NCBI GenBank assembly: GCA_020073375.1
Contig: JAIQFG010000006.1
Span: 1 to 64,000 of the forward strand
Length of the DNA: 64,000 nt
DNA from: Terriglobia bacterium
GTDB taxonomy: Bacteria > Acidobacteriota > Terriglobia > Acidiferrales > UBA7541
Reading direction: 5' to 3'
The notes under the pieces were generated by a model. The model saw only the letters and a list, made by a program, of their open reading frames with translations. It was not told the origin of the DNA and made no database searches. Below, one piece after another: positions 24,147 through 32,700 of the stretch; within the stretch, counting starts at the first letter, position 1, and every line of letters begins with the position of its first letter. The translations under genes and the position numbers were made by a program.

Positions 24147-25160
24147 ATGGCGAAATATAAACTCGAATATATCTGGCTGGATGGGAGAAAACCGGTTCCC
24201 GAACTGCGCGGCAAGACCACGATCAAGTCGTTTGAGAAGCCCCCCACGCTGGCCGACCTGCCGCTCTGGGGCTTTGACGGCAGCTCCACCATGCAGGCCG
24301 AAGGAAAGAGTTCCGACTGCATCCTGAAGCCCGTTGCTCTGTATCCCGATGCCAGCCGCAGCAATGGCTACATCGTTCTGAGCGAAGTCATGCATCCGGA
24401 CGGCACGCCGCATCCGACCAATGCGCGCGCCACGATCGAAAACGACCCGGACCTGTGGATCGGCTTTGAGCAAGAATATTTCCTGTATAAAGACGGCCGC
24501 CCCCTGGGCTTCCCGGAGGATGGGTATCCCGGTCCTCAGGGCCCGTACTACTGTGGTGTCGGCTACAAATACATGGGCAACGTGGCGCGCAAGATCGTGG
24601 ACGAGCACCTGGATCTGTGCCTGGCCGCCGGCATCAATCATGAGGGCATCAACGCGGAAGTGGCCAAGGGCCAGTGGGAATTCCAGATCTTCGCCAAAGG
24701 CTCGGCCAAGGCTGCGGACGACACCTGGACCGCCCGCTTCCTGATGGCGCGCCTGTGCGAAAAATACGAAGTGGATCTGGTCCTGTACTGCAAACCGATC
24801 AAGGGCGACTGGAACGGATCGGGCATGCACACCAACTTCTCGACCAAGTACATGCGCGAAGTTGGCGGCAAGGCCTATTTCGAGACGCTCATGAAGGCCT
24901 TCGAGAAGCACATCCCTGAACACATCGCCGTCTACGGCCCGGATAACCACCTGCGCCTGACCGGCCTGCACGAAACGCAAGCGATCGACAAGTTCAGCTA
25001 CGGCCTGTCCGATCGCGGCGCTTCGATCCGCATGCCCGTTAACTTCATCAAGGACGGCTACAAAGGCTACCTCGAAGACCGCCGCCCGAACTCGGAAGGC
25101 GATCCCTACCAGGTCGCTTCGCGGATTCTGAAGACGATCAACAGCGTGCCGAAGCCTTAG
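24147..25160 (+). CDS. glnII: Glutamine synthetase type II (eukaryote-like)
   Basis: The 337-residue protein is a GSII, the short decameric type known from eukaryotes, rhizobia and some other bacteria. It shows KYKLEYIWLDG, LPLWGFDGSSTMQAEG, the catalytic FEQEYFLYK and INAEVAKGQWEFQIF. Further motifs are CKPIKGDWNGSGMHTNFST, GPDNHLRLTGLHETQAIDKF and RGASIRMPV. It does the same reaction as GlnA but is not subject to adenylylation. AAGGAGA lies 10 bases or more before ATG in an AT-rich leader. It stands divergent from glnA, which suggests alternating or shared control by nitrogen status. Confidence 0.95.
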   Translation: MAKYKLEYIWLDGRKPVPELRGKTTIKSFEKPPTLADLPLWGFDGSSTMQAEGKSSDCILKPVALYPDASRSNGYIVLSEVMHPDGTPHPTNARATIENDPDLWIGFEQEYFLYKDGRPLGFPEDGYPGPQGPYYCGVGYKYMGNVARKIVDEHLDLCLAAGINHEGINAEVAKGQWEFQIFAKGSAKAADDTWTARFLMARLCEKYEVDLVLYCKPIKGDWNGSGMHTNFSTKYMREVGGKAYFETLMKAFEKHIPEHIAVYGPDNHLRLTGLHETQAIDKFSYGLSDRGASIRMPVNFIKDGYKGYLEDRRPNSEGDPYQVASRILKTINSVPKP

Positions 25161-25262
25161 TGCGGATGATTGCCCGCTCATCCGGGTGGAAATTCGGCTT
25201 CGGATGAACGGGCGAGAGGGAATGCGCGGCTCTGGACGGTGAATCAGCAGCATCGAGCAAGA

Positions 25263-25296
25263 AGCAAAACGCCCCGGCTAACCGGGGCGTTTTGCT
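25263..25296 (+). terminator. Intrinsic terminator after glnII
   Basis: AAGCAAAACGCCCCGG and CCGGGGCGTTTTGCTT-type arms pair over about 15 bp around a 4-base loop, followed by T-rich sequence. The core AAAACGCCCCGG is shared with the glnA-side terminator at 22191. Confidence 0.9.
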
Positions 25297-25300
25297 TTAA

Positions 25301-25381
25301 GTAGGACAGGCACTCTTGCCTGTCCGGTTTGACGTGCGGCGAAGAGAATCTAAACCGGTCAGGCAAGAGTGCCTGTGCTAC
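25301..25381. repeat. Family A palindromic element, paired hairpins
   Basis: GTAGGACAGGCACTCTTGCC-TGTCCGGTTT is mirrored by AAACCGGTCAGGCAAGAGTGCCTGTGCTAC. It abuts the end of eutC. Confidence 0.85.
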
Positions 25382-26166
25382 GGAAGAGCGGCTTTAGACG
25401 GATCCGCCGGCGATTGCTCGCGGATGCGAAAACCGCTGAACCGAAGCGCCATCATCTGGGCCGCAAGATTCAATATCCGGGTGGCCGCGGCTTCAGCGCT
25501 CAATCCCCGCGCATGAATATTCGAGATCAGGTTCCGATTGGCGTCGGTGTGCGCGGCACCGGGCTGGTATGCCATGTAAGCGGACAAGCTTTCCGCCGTG
25601 GCCAGGCCCGGGCGTTCGCCGATCAGCAGGACCGCGACTCTTGGCGCGAGCAGTTCCCCGACTTCGTTGAGAATTCCGACGCGGCAATGACGGATCGCGA
25701 ATGGCTGGCCCGCGGTCCAGCCGCGCGATCGCGCTCCCTCCTGCAGCAACGGAAACAGCGACGGGACTTGCGCGGAAACCGCCGTCACCGAGAGACCGTC
25801 GCCGATGGCAATCTGGAAGTCGGCGGCACGCGGGCAGCGCTTCACCAGTTCCTGCCGAGACGCCTCATCCAGCCGGCGGCCCAGGTCCGGCCGCACCAGA
25901 TACTCCTGTTTGGAACGCGCCTCGGTCGAAACCTCGAACAGGTTCCAGCGATTCACAAATTTAGCCTCAAATGCCGTGCCCAGCTCGAATTCGGCTTCGA
26001 CCGCATCGCGCGCGGCGGCGTGCGCTTCGCGCAAATCCAGCTGCGTGGCGGTGCGGTAAGCAGCGCCGGCTCGGCCCAGGAAAATGCGCGCGGGAGTGCG
26101 CTCGCGAATCTTGCGCAACAGTTCGGGTATGTCGCGCGAGAGAAAAGAATCCGTGTCTTCCGGCAT
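25378..26166 (-). CDS. eutC: Ethanolamine ammonia-lyase small subunit
   Basis: The 262-residue light chain shows IPELLRKIRERTPARIFLGR, AGAAYRTATQLDLREAHAAA, VRPDLGRRLDEASR, IAIGDGLSVTAVSAQ and VLLIGERPGLATAESLSAYM, all typical of EutC. With EutB and adenosylcobalamin it splits ethanolamine into acetaldehyde and ammonia. Its ATG directly follows the eutB stop with no gap, so the two are translated together. No microcompartment or eutA/eutR genes are nearby. Confidence 0.95.
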   Translation of the reverse strand: MPEDTDSFLSRDIPELLRKIRERTPARIFLGRAGAAYRTATQLDLREAHAAARDAVEAEFELGTAFEAKFVNRWNLFEVSTEARSKQEYLVRPDLGRRLDEASRQELVKRCPRAADFQIAIGDGLSVTAVSAQVPSLFPLLQEGARSRGWTAGQPFAIRHCRVGILNEVGELLAPRVAVLLIGERPGLATAESLSAYMAYQPGAAHTDANRNLISNIHARGLSAEAAATRILNLAAQMMALRFSGFRIREQSPADPSKAALP

Positions 26167-27558
26167 TTACGCGATTTCTCCGAGCGAAGATTCCAGCCCC
26201 TGCATCAGCTGGCCCCGCGCGGCGGCATCGAGCATCGCCGGCTCGCCGTCGCGGAAAATTCCGATGGCCTGGAGCCACGCCAGAAACTCCGGTGCGGGTC
26301 GCAGATGGAAAAGCTTTCGCGCGGCCAGCGCGTCATGGTAGCTGGTGGATTGGTAGTTCAGCATCACGTCGTCCGATGAGGGCACACCCATAAAATAGTT
26401 GCAGCCGGCCGCGGCCAGAAGCAGCAACAGATTGTCGGCGGAGTTTTGATCGGCGGCGGCATGATTGGTGTAGCAGACGTCGCAGCCCATGGGGAGGCCG
26501 AGGAGCTTGCCCATGAAATGATCCTCCAGGCCGGCGCGGATGATTTGCCGCTCGTCGTACAGGTATTCGGGCCCAATAAACCCGACCACGCTATTGACCA
26601 GGAACGGATCGAATACGCGCGCGACGCCATAGGCGCGGGCTTCGAGCGTCACCTGATCGACTCCGTGATGCGCTTGGGCGGAAAGCGCGCTGCCCTGGCC
26701 GGTCTCGAAATACATCACGTTCGCGCCCTTCCAAGCGACGTCGCGCCGGGAATGATGCTCGATCACTTCCTCGCGCCCCTCCCGCAGCATTTGCAGGGTG
26801 ACTCCGAAGCTCCGGTTCGCCGCCTGCGTTCCGGCAATGGATTGAAACAGCAGGTCGACCGGCGCGCCGCGGCGCAAGGCTTCGAGCTGCGTGGTGATGT
26901 GCGCCAGGCAGCAGGCCTGCGTGGGCGCCCCGTAGGCGTCGATGAGCCGCGCAAGCGCGCGCAAAATGGCGGCGGTCGTTTCCACCGAATCCGACGCCGG
27001 ATTCACGCCGATCACGGCGTCGCCGCAGCCGAAGAGCAAGCCCTCGAACGCGGCCAGCAGAATTCCGCCAATGTCGTCCACCGGGTGATTTGGCTGAATG
27101 CGGATTCCCAGCACGCCGCGCTCGCCCATCGTGTTCCGGCAGCGCGTGACATTCCGGATTTTCGACGCGGCCAGGACCAGGTCCTTGTTGCTCATGATCT
27201 TCGCGGCGGCCGCGGCAATTTCCGGCACGATGGCCCATTGGATTTCGCGGAGTTGTTCTTCGGTGGTGGAATCCTCAAGAAGGAATTCGCGGAATTCGCC
27301 GACAGTCAGGCTCTCGATACGGTGAAACCTCTCCCGGTCGAATGTTTCCAGTAGCAGCCGGCTGACGTCATCCTCATCGGGATCGATCACAGGCTGGCGG
27401 ACAATTTCTGCCAGCGGGAAATTGGCGAGTCTTCCTTTCGCGGCCACGCGCTCGCGCTCGGACCTCGCGGCAAGGCCCGCGAGATGGTCGCCGGACTTTT
27501 CCTCGTTGGCCTTGGCCAGCAAGTCGCGCAGATCGCGAAACGCAAATTGCTCGGGCAT
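26167..27558 (-). CDS. eutB: Ethanolamine ammonia-lyase large subunit
   Basis: The 463-residue heavy chain starts MPEQFAFRDLRDLLAKANEE and shows the EutB core: KIMSNKDLVLAASKIRNVTR, RNTMGERGVLGIRIQPNHP, GCGDAVIGVNPASDSVE, MYFETGQGSALSA, GLPMGCDVCYTNHAAADQN and GVPSSDDVMLNYQSTSYHD. It carries the active site that binds ethanolamine and adenosylcobalamin. Start 27558 (GGAATT upstream) gives the usual length of about 455; earlier in-frame ATGs add unlikely residues. The ammonia it frees could feed the neighbouring glutamine synthetases. No cobalamin riboswitch is seen upstream. Confidence 0.95.
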   Translation of the reverse strand: MPEQFAFRDLRDLLAKANEEKSGDHLAGLAARSERERVAAKGRLANFPLAEIVRQPVIDPDEDDVSRLLLETFDRERFHRIESLTVGEFREFLLEDSTTEEQLREIQWAIVPEIAAAAAKIMSNKDLVLAASKIRNVTRCRNTMGERGVLGIRIQPNHPVDDIGGILLAAFEGLLFGCGDAVIGVNPASDSVETTAAILRALARLIDAYGAPTQACCLAHITTQLEALRRGAPVDLLFQSIAGTQAANRSFGVTLQMLREGREEVIEHHSRRDVAWKGANVMYFETGQGSALSAQAHHGVDQVTLEARAYGVARVFDPFLVNSVVGFIGPEYLYDERQIIRAGLEDHFMGKLLGLPMGCDVCYTNHAAADQNSADNLLLLLAAAGCNYFMGVPSSDDVMLNYQSTSYHDALAARKLFHLRPAPEFLAWLQAIGIFRDGEPAMLDAAARGQLMQGLESSLGEIA

Positions 27559-27779
27559 GGAATTCCACGGCGAAATCGAGCGCCGCTTAGAAAGTAACAT
27601 CAATTGGGGACCCGCGGAAGGCAGGGGGGCTTGCAGCAAGCGTCAGGGGCTGAAGTGCAGAGAAGTTCCAGTTCTGATTATCGCGGCTCTAGCCGCGACC
27701 CACAAATCTTATTTTATGTGCTGGTTTTCAGTGGCTCGTCACGAATTACGAATCACAAGTCACAAATCACACGAATTTG

Positions 27780-27866
27780 TGGTGCCCGAAAGAGGACTCG
27801 AACCTCCACTCCCTTGCGAGAACTAGCTCCTGAAGCTAGCGCGTCTGCCAATTCCGCCATTCGGGC
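27780..27866 (-). tRNA. tRNA-Leu (anticodon CAG)
   Basis: On the minus strand the sequence folds as a class II tRNA: acceptor GCCCGAA/TTCGGGC, anticodon stem CTAGC/GCTAG around TTCAGGA, a long variable arm (TCTCGCAAGGGA), T loop TTCGAGT and an encoded CCA. It reads CUG codons. Confidence 0.95.
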
Positions 27867-28085
27867 ACTGCGGCAGGTACTACGAGGCAAATTCATTGTG
27901 CCCGTGCGCCAGCGGGTTTGTCAACGCGGGCGAGATAACCGCAAGTTTGACCCAATTGCCCAGGCGTGGAGGGACGTCGAACGTCGAGGCGCGGCCAGCC
28001 CACCCTCGACCCATGCGCTTGTTCCTACCGGTACTCACAAATGTTTCAATACAATACAGAATATATTTATCTAAACATCTTCTAT

Positions 28086-28114
28086 TTGACAATACCATTC
28101 GGGTTGTCATAGTC
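28086..28114 (+). promoter_or_regulatory. Sigma70-type promoter candidate
   Basis: A perfect TTGACA -35 (28086-28091) is followed at 17-18 bp by ATAGTC/TAGTCT as a weak -10. It lies in an AT-rich stretch 37 bases before the PilZ start. The rest of 27867-28150 shows no gene. Confidence 0.45.
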
Positions 28115-28150
28115 TATGCCATTTTAAGCGGGGATAAAGGGGTAGGTTGC

Positions 28151-28495
28151 TTGGACGAAAATTATCCGTTTGAAAAACGCCGCCAGGACCGGCGTGTGCA
28201 CATGAGCATCCCTGTGCAGGTGCATCTCGCCGGGCCGGATGGCAACCGGCTGGACGAGGAAACGCATACGGGCGTAGTGGGAGTCCAGGGAGCCATGGTG
28301 CGGCTGTCGCGGAGGCTGGAGATCGGCGCGGAATTGGGCGTCACCAACCGGTTTTCGCAGCGCACGGCCAGGTTTCGAGTGGTCTGGGTAAAGGCTTCGG
28401 AAGAGGGCGAGCATTGGGAAACGGGAATCGAATGCCTTGAACCCCTGGGCGACTTCTGGGGGGTGCGGTTTCCCCCTCGACCTGACGCCCATTGA
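28151..28495 (+). CDS. PilZ-like domain protein
   Basis: The 115-residue product from TTG 28151 begins DENYPFEKRRQDRRVHMSIP, which has the arginine-rich RxxxR entry motif of PilZ domains (cyclic-di-GMP binding). A PilZ-like barrel follows: VRLSRRLEIGAELGV, ARFRVVWVKAS and WETGIECLEP. The second ligand motif (D/N-x-S-x-x-G) is replaced by THTGVVGVQGAMV, so nucleotide binding is uncertain. TTG is chosen because the domain begins there and GGGGTAGG lies just upstream; longer in-frame starts would cover the promoter. Such proteins are common single-domain relatives in this kind of genome. Confidence 0.65.
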   Translation: MDENYPFEKRRQDRRVHMSIPVQVHLAGPDGNRLDEETHTGVVGVQGAMVRLSRRLEIGAELGVTNRFSQRTARFRVVWVKASEEGEHWETGIECLEPLGDFWGVRFPPRPDAH

Positions 28496-28522
28496 CCTTT
28501 TCGCGGCACCTGTCCCGGTTTG

Positions 28523-28531
28523 TGCTATAGT
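28523..28531 (+). promoter_or_regulatory. Extended -10 promoter candidate
   Basis: TGC-TATAGT fits the extended -10 pattern TGnTATAAT with one mismatch. It lies 82 bases before the small membrane-protein gene; no strong -35 accompanies it. Confidence 0.35.
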
Positions 28532-28612
28532 TAATGTAAGATTATGCCGTTCAAGAGCGGCACCCGGTTCAGACCCTCTCCAATCAGTGCCGTTCGCGCA
28601 GGGAGGAAAATC

Positions 28613-28897
28613 ATGGCAAATTCTCAATCACTGGCCCTAACCCTTCTCATGATTTCGTGGGGTGTAATTACCGCGGTTCTGGCGGTCCTGGTAATTTACA
28701 GGGGAATGCTTTCGTCCAGGGAAGATGACCAGATTTTCATCGACGCTGCCGAGCAGCATCATTACGCGGAGCAGCAGGCGATCATCGCGCAAAGCGTGCG
28801 CCTGACCAAGCCGATCATCGCCCTGGCCGTGCTGTCCGCGGTGCTTTTGCTCGCCAGCGCCAGCGTCTGGATGTACCAGGGGTTTAACAGCTTCTAA
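28613..28897 (+). CDS. Small two-helix membrane protein of unknown function
   Basis: The 94-residue protein has two membrane segments (LALTLLMISWGVITAVLAVLVIY, shown as LLMISWGVITAVLAVLVIY, and IIALAVLSAVLLLASASVWM). They flank an acidic/His loop EDDQIFIDAAEQHHYAEQQA. GGAGG stands 8 bases before ATG 28613. I do not recognise a family. It converges with the NTF2-like gene and stops 3 bases past that gene's end. Confidence 0.7.
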   Translation: MANSQSLALTLLMISWGVITAVLAVLVIYRGMLSSREDDQIFIDAAEQHHYAEQQAIIAQSVRLTKPIIALAVLSAVLLLASASVWMYQGFNSF

Positions 28898-29505
28898 CGG
28901 TTGTTCATCGGGGCGCTATTCGGGGCTGAAACCGCGGGGCCGGACGGTCCGGAAGTCGTGGAGTCCACAACCGAAGAGTGGTTCACGGCGATCACCCAGC
29001 GGTTCGCGGCCTTATTCAAGATCAGGGTCGTGTGCCCTCGAAACTGCACGACATTGCCGTCGGATGCGACCGCAACATACAAGAACTGATAGGTTGCCCA
29101 AGCGCTGTTTCCATTCACCTTGATATAGGTGTTGCTGCGTTCGATTCGCACGCCTGTGACCCCAGCGCGTTGCGCCTGGTACGCTTTCAAGAAGTTATCC
29201 CAGCCGACCACTGGCGGTTCCCAGGCGCCGCTCACCATGACCACGTCATCGGCGTAATATTTGCGCAGCATATCGACGTCGCCGATTTGCCAGTACCCCA
29301 GCATTTCGCCCACCGTCTGGTCAACCACCTGGGAATCCGGCGGAGCAGGCAGGGCGGAACGCAAATCGGAAACGGCGTTGGGATCGGGTTCGGGCGCTTT
29401 CTTGTTCTTGTTTTTCTGCGCGGCCGCCGGCAATGAAGCCAGGATTACTGCAAGGAAAATCCAAGCTGCGCCCCAACCGAAGCGATTCTTCGCGGTCCTT
29501 CTCAT
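28894..29505 (-). CDS. Secreted SnoaL/NTF2-like (DUF4440-type) protein
   Basis: The 203-residue product has a signal peptide (WIFLAVILASLPAAA-QK). A lysine-rich linker and one NTF2-like cone domain follow: VGEMLGYWQIGDVDMLRKYY, DDVVMVSGAWEPPVVGWDNF, AWATYQFLYVAVASDGN and WVIAVNHSSV, the standard DUF4440/SnoaL strand pattern. Such domains bind or isomerise small molecules, or have no enzyme role; the function here is unknown. GGGGG before ATG 29505 is the ribosome site. The in-frame extension to 29718 runs through a family A repeat and is not coding. Confidence 0.75.
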   Translation of the reverse strand: MRRTAKNRFGWGAAWIFLAVILASLPAAAQKNKNKKAPEPDPNAVSDLRSALPAPPDSQVVDQTVGEMLGYWQIGDVDMLRKYYADDVVMVSGAWEPPVVGWDNFLKAYQAQRAGVTGVRIERSNTYIKVNGNSAWATYQFLYVAVASDGNVVQFRGHTTLILNKAANRWVIAVNHSSVVDSTTSGPSGPAVSAPNSAPMNNR

Positions 29506-29605
29506 TTTTCCCCCGGTGCTGAAGATAACACGAACAATTTTTCCAGCCGCGGGATTCGGCGGCGGGAGTGTCGTGCTGGTGCACGCCTTGCCGAGGACCG
29601 CGCCG

Positions 29606-29708
29606 GGCAGCACAGCCACTCCTGGCTGTGTGATTTTTTTCAACCGCGGATGATTTGACGCCGTACATAAAGTTAACAAACCCACACAGCCACGAGTGGC
29701 CGTGCTAC
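29606..29708. repeat. Family A palindromic element, paired hairpins
   Basis: GCAGCACAGCCACTCCTGGC-TGTGTG and the mirrored half AAACCCACACAGCCACGAG-TGGCCGTGCTAC lie between two minus-strand genes. Confidence 0.85.
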
Positions 29709-29714
29709 CCCGGC

Positions 29715-32700
29715 TCACTTGAACCGCGTCTTGCGGACCACGTCCAGGCCGAACGTGCCGTTTTCATCGCGCAACGCCACCACGGAAAATTCCCGGTTGA
29801 TGGTGTATTCCATCTGGATGACCTGATATTGCGTGGTGGTGACATCCGTGATGTAGGTGATGACCAAGCCGCGCGACACCTGCTGCTCGATGGTCACGCT
29901 GGCGATCGAGTTCTGCTGCGTGTTCAAGTTCGCCACCGAGGGCCCCACGCGGAAGTGGCTGATCCCGAACAGGCGCTCGATGCGGCCGCCGAGCTGGCTG
30001 GAGATGGCCTCGGACAGCAGCGTCGACGCGCCCGCGCCGGGGTTCTGCCCGGTCGCGCTGCGCGCCGTGTTTTCCTCCGTGGTTTGGCCCAGGGCCAGCA
30101 GCTCGATGATGTCGGTCGAGGGCAGCGGCGGATCGGAGCGGTACGCAAGGGTCAGGCGGCTCGCCGGCCCGGTGAAATCGAGCGTCACCTCATATTGTCG
30201 GATGGTCGTGGTGGCCTCCACGTTCAGCACCGGATCGAGGCGAAAAGGATTGGCAAAGTTGATGTCGCCGCGCGCGATGGTGTACTGGTTGCCGCGAAAA
30301 TTCATTTCCCCGCTGAGCAGATGAATATGGCCGAGCAAAATGGGATGCTCCCAGGTGCCGCGCAGGCGCAGGCTCGCATCGGTCTGCAGGCGCGCTCCGC
30401 TCCATTCCATGCGCGAATCGGGGCTGGATTCTCCCTGGATGTCGAATTGCAAATTTCGCAGAAACGGAGACGTGGTGCTCGGCCCGTTCACCGGCTCCTT
30501 GGACGAGACCATGAACCCGGCGAGGTCGAATCCTTCGGCCATCAGCAGGCGATCCACGACAATGCGGCCGGATAGCGTGGCCGCCTGGTTGTTTCCGGAA
30601 AGCCGCAGCGTTCCGGCAACCAGCCAGCTCATCCCCACCGGGTAGCGGATGCGGACCTGATCGGACCGCACTGTGACCGTGTAGGTGAGCGGCCCTTCGC
30701 CGTAAGTCAGCGTCCCGCCGAGATCGAGATGCCCCCCACCGCTTTCGGCAACGACGTTTTCAAAGACCATGCGCGCCGCGTCAAAATTGAAATCGCCGTT
30801 CACATTGCTCAGGCCCGCCGGAAAATCTCCGTAACGCAGCGATGCGCCTTCAATGTGGACCTTGCCGTTAAAGCGAGGCGTGACCAGCGTTCCGGCCACC
30901 GCGGCGTTGATTTGCGCGCGGCCTCCGGCTTCCAGCTGGGGCACGAACCCGGCGAGCAACTGGAGGCTGACCGCGCCATCGAGCCGCAAATTGAGCGCGC
31001 GGTCGCCGGAAAAACGCGCCGAGCCGCTCAACAGAAAGTCCGTGTCGGTTCCCTTGAAGCTCGCCGGTTCCACGCGCACTTCGTCCTGGTGGTAGGTCAG
31101 CCGCACGGGTCCGGCGTTTTCCAGTTTCACTTTTTCAAAATCAAATGTGATGCGCGAAAGATTTGCTTCCACCGCGATGGTCTCCGCCTTTGCGCCAAAC
31201 CCCGCGATCGCGAAGTGGCCGTCCACCAGGCTGTGCCCGTTCAACTTGGATAAGTGCATCGCGGACATGAGGAAGGGATCGAAATCGATGCGCTCGGCGG
31301 TGGCTTCGGCGGTAATGGGATAATCGCCGCCCATGGTGACGTCCATTTTGCCGCTCAGCCGCCCGGCGGCCATGGCCGAATCGATCGTGGCGGTCAAATG
31401 ATGCCCGTCCGAATCCGCTTTGGCGTCAAAGCTGCCCACCACGTCCTTGCCCAGCTTCAAATCGATCAGGCGCAGCGTGGCGTGGATCTCGGGAGACGTC
31501 AAAGGGCCTTGTCCCCGGGCTTGCAGATTGAGGCGACCGCCCACGGGAAGGCGCTCGGATTGGATCTTGCTGATCGCCTCCAGCGGAAGCCCCGCGCCGG
31601 TGACGTCAAAGGTGATGTCCTTGGTGTCCGTGCGATAACCAAAATTACCTGTAAGCAGGCCGGCGGGCTCGCCCTGAGCATGAGGCGGCAGGCGGACCTC
31701 GGCATTGGAAATGCGGATCTCGCCGGCTCCCATGAAAAGCTGGCCGCGCGCGCGGTCAAATCTCCAGGCCGCGGCCGTGGCGCTGGACAAATCGAATAGC
31801 CCCGAAAATTCAGGCTTGGCCCGAGTCCCTTTCCCGTGGAACTGCCCGGTGAGCGTGCCGCGTGCGGGATAAGAGGTCCCCAGCAGGTGCTGCAAATCGT
31901 CGGTATCGGCCCCGACCAGATTGACGTCAAAATTCCATTCGCTCTCGGGAGCAAAACCCCAATGGTCGAGAGCAAGAAGCAGTTCCAGTTCGGCGGAGGA
32001 TTTGCCCCGACGCAGGCGGCCGCGCTCCAGGTGCAGCTGGTCGGAGGAATAGGTGAGTTCGGTTTCCATCTCGTCCCAATACAAATCGCCGTACCGCGCG
32101 TCGGTTCCCTTCGCATGGCCCTCGAAGGTGGGATCGTCCAGCGGGCCGGTCAGCCGGCCTTGCCAGTGGAAACGGCCGGTGATGATTTCCGGGTGTGCGT
32201 CGAGGCCGCGCAGGCGGTTGATGAAATCGTCCCAGGGGGCGAGATCATCGGTGTCTACCGTCATATCGATCGAAGAATCGTCCATGCTCAGCCCGCCCTG
32301 GAATTGAATGCGGCTGGTGGGCGTGGTGATCTCGCCGGGCTGCAGCGCAAACACCTTGCGGTCCATGTCGAAATGAAATCCAAAATTCGCCGCGGTGGGA
32401 ATCTGGCCGGGCGCGAAAATAACCGGGGCGGTCCAAACCGAAGCGCCGCGGGAATCGACGTGCTGAAAATTGGCCACCCAGGTGGTCGTCGCGTCGATGT
32501 CCATGGCGCTGGTCCAATGCAGGGGAACGATGGGCAGGCCACGGTTATCCACCGCCGCAAGCGCCTGGCGCAACTGTAAGCCGTGAACCTTTGTCTCGGC
32601 CGTGAAATCGGTCTTCGCAAGGCCCATGCGCACGTGGCCGGAGACGGTTCCGCCGAGGATCAGCGCCTCCAAATCAGGCAGGTCAAGCGCGCGGGGATCG

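Noticed and set aside
27559..27779. Cobalamin riboswitch upstream of eutB
   Set aside because: No B12-box-like GCCACTG core or long leader structure found.
28894..29718. Longer form of the NTF2-like protein
   Set aside because: The first 71 codons read through a family A repeat; ATG 29505 has both ribosome site and signal peptide.
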